In this document: one piece after another, positions 63,544 through 64,000 of the stretch
How positions within the stretch are numbered: position 1 is the first letter of the stretch
Layout: each line of letters opens with the position of its first letter
Source of the DNA: Nitrospirota bacterium
Lineage (GTDB): Bacteria > Nitrospirota > Thermodesulfovibrionia > Thermodesulfovibrionales > Dissulfurispiraceae
Assembly (NCBI GenBank): GCA_004321915.1
Contig: SCQE01000019.1
Location: 16,629-80,628 of the forward strand
Length of the DNA: 64,000 bases
Direction of reading: 5' to 3'
The notes under the pieces: generated by a model
Databases searched by the model: none
The model's input: only the letters and a program-made list of their open reading frames with translations
Told to the model about the DNA's origin: nothing
Program-made: the position numbers and the translations under genes

Positions 63544-63758
63544 TACTGAAGTCCCAGTTGCCTTTTCACTTCCTCAAGCGGAATGCCCTTGCCCTGTCTC
63601 TTTTGCTCCAGAGACTCCAGCAACGAAGCCTCTACTTCCGGTCGCAACTCCAGTCCGTGATCAGGGTCAATTGCTTCCTGAATAGTCTCGCGGATAAGAG
63701 TTTTAAGCTCTCCGGCAGTCATATCGCTTATTTTTTTATCAGAGACGGCTGTAGACAT
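63543..63758 (-). CDS. Antitoxin of the RelE/ParE-type pair
   Basis: This 71-aa acidic, helical protein (DMTAGELKTLIRETIQEAIDPDHG; LLESLEQKRQGKGIPLEEVKRQLGL) fits short antitoxins that pair with RelE/ParE toxins. GGAGG lies five bases before the ATG at 63758. The stop TAG shares a base with the GTG of the toxin gene. It could persist after toxin loss. Confidence 0.78.
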   Translation of the reverse strand: MSTAVSDKKISDMTAGELKTLIRETIQEAIDPDHGLELRPEVEASLLESLEQKRQGKGIPLEEVKRQLGLQ

Positions 63759-63818
63759 AAGAACCTCCAATGTCTTTAGTAATTTACTAAGAACTAACAT
63801 GACAAAGCCTCATATCTG

Positions 63819-63890
63819 TCATCCTCGGGCTTGACCCGGGGATCCAGTATTTTCAAGATATTTCTGGATTCCCGCTTTCGCGGGAATGAG
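63819..63890. repeat. Dispersed palindromic repeat (about 70 bp)
   Basis: The element reads TCATCCTCGGGCTTGACCCG... to ...CCCGCTTTCGCGGGAATGA. It has two internal palindromes: CTCGGG/CCCGGG-like at 63823-63841 and ATTCCCGC-TTTC-GCGGGAAT at 63868-63887. Such sequence is a common intergenic repeat in Nitrospirota and Proteobacteria. Only one copy is present here. Confidence 0.7.
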
Positions 63891-63901
63891 TGCGCCTGAG
63901 A

Positions 63902-64000
63902 GTGTGCGAGGTCGGAAGGGTGAAAGTCCCTTTCAGGCAAACGCTCTCCGGCCTGTAGTCGAACGTAACTGCGTCACTGTGAAGTGGGGTGGAGAGCAAC
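63902..64000 (+). mobile_element. 5' end of a probable group II intron (truncated by the window)
   Basis: The sequence begins with GUGYG (GTGTG at 63902 or GTGCG at 63904), then GGTCGGAAGGGTGAAAGTCC, a hairpin-prone domain I start, CGAACGTAACTGCGTCAC and GTGGGGTGGAGAGCAAC. These are features of bacterial group II intron domain I. It starts 14-16 bp after the palindromic repeat. The reverse transcriptase ORF would lie beyond the window. Confidence 0.6.

Overview
The window looks like chromosomal DNA from an anaerobic, Gram-negative, sulfite/sulfate-reducing bacterium of roughly 50% GC. Reductive-type dissimilatory sulfite reductase genes (dsrA, dsrB, dsrD) lie at 22.5-25.1 kb. Around them are several multiheme cytochromes, a cytochrome/FeS/NrfD quinone module, a B12-dependent ribonucleotide reductase, sigma-54 signals and LPS-type glycosyltransferases. 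My best guess is an uncultured Nitrospirota (Thermodesulfovibrionia-like) or a Desulfobacterota-like lineage; the sequence alone does not prove the phylum.

Layout. 0-6 kb, all minus strand: a sulfur-handling island. One unit has a YeeE/YedE transporter, TusA, two paralogous mini membrane proteins, UspA and a truncated FAD oxidoreductase. A second has three small DsrE/F/H-like proteins, one of 55 aa, followed by a GT39-type membrane glycosyltransferase. Both units carry a sigma-54 -24/-12 element and a shared TGTSCC-N4-GGGACA palindrome 60-75 bp upstream. A divergent histidine kinase and NtrC-family regulator lie at 6.2-9.3 kb, so these parts look like one regulon. 9.3-18.8 kb: amylomaltase, a toxin-antitoxin pair, an XRE regulator, lipoproteins (FlgO-like, FliL-like), an octaheme cytochrome, MtgA and endonuclease Q. 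18.8-25.2 kb: smc, then divergent dsrA-dsrB-dsrD. 25.2-28.5 kb: GH13 amylase, gpsA, larB.

28.5-34.4 kb, minus strand: FmdB-type zinc ribbon, purC, P-type ATPase, zinc-ribbon protein, purE and htpX. The htpX end is headed by a yybP-ykoY (Mn2+) riboswitch with an overlapping intrinsic terminator and a well-placed promoter. 34.5-39.5 kb: hemL and a four-gene cytochrome/FeS/NrfD complex. 39.5-42.1 kb: aminotransferase, YraN, a Toprim protein and a secreted protein with an EF-hand/dockerin-like loop. 42.2-46.1 kb: MoxR, DUF58 and transglutaminase genes, then tRNA-Cys and tRNA-Gly on the opposite strand. 46.3-53.4 kb: a TatD-radical SAM fusion, a lipoprotein, a CDF transporter, tgt, nrdJ behind a likely NrdR box, and a dCMP deaminase.

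53.5-59 kb: a VapBC pair, a degenerate nucleotide-cyclase-like protein and an LPS/polysaccharide cluster of two GT9, one GT4 and one deacetylase. 59.2-63.3 kb: a PhoU-like protein with a Pit phosphate transporter, MgtC, a DUF1189-like protein and dus. 63.3-64 kb: an antitoxin with an apparently frameshifted toxin, a dispersed palindromic repeat and the 5' end of what looks like a group II intron running off the window.

Most interesting: the sigma-54/UAS sulfur-relay regulon, the Mn2+ riboswitch operon, short repeats inserted in frame in the P-type ATPase gene, and a perfect 43-bp palindrome inside a glycosyltransferase gene.
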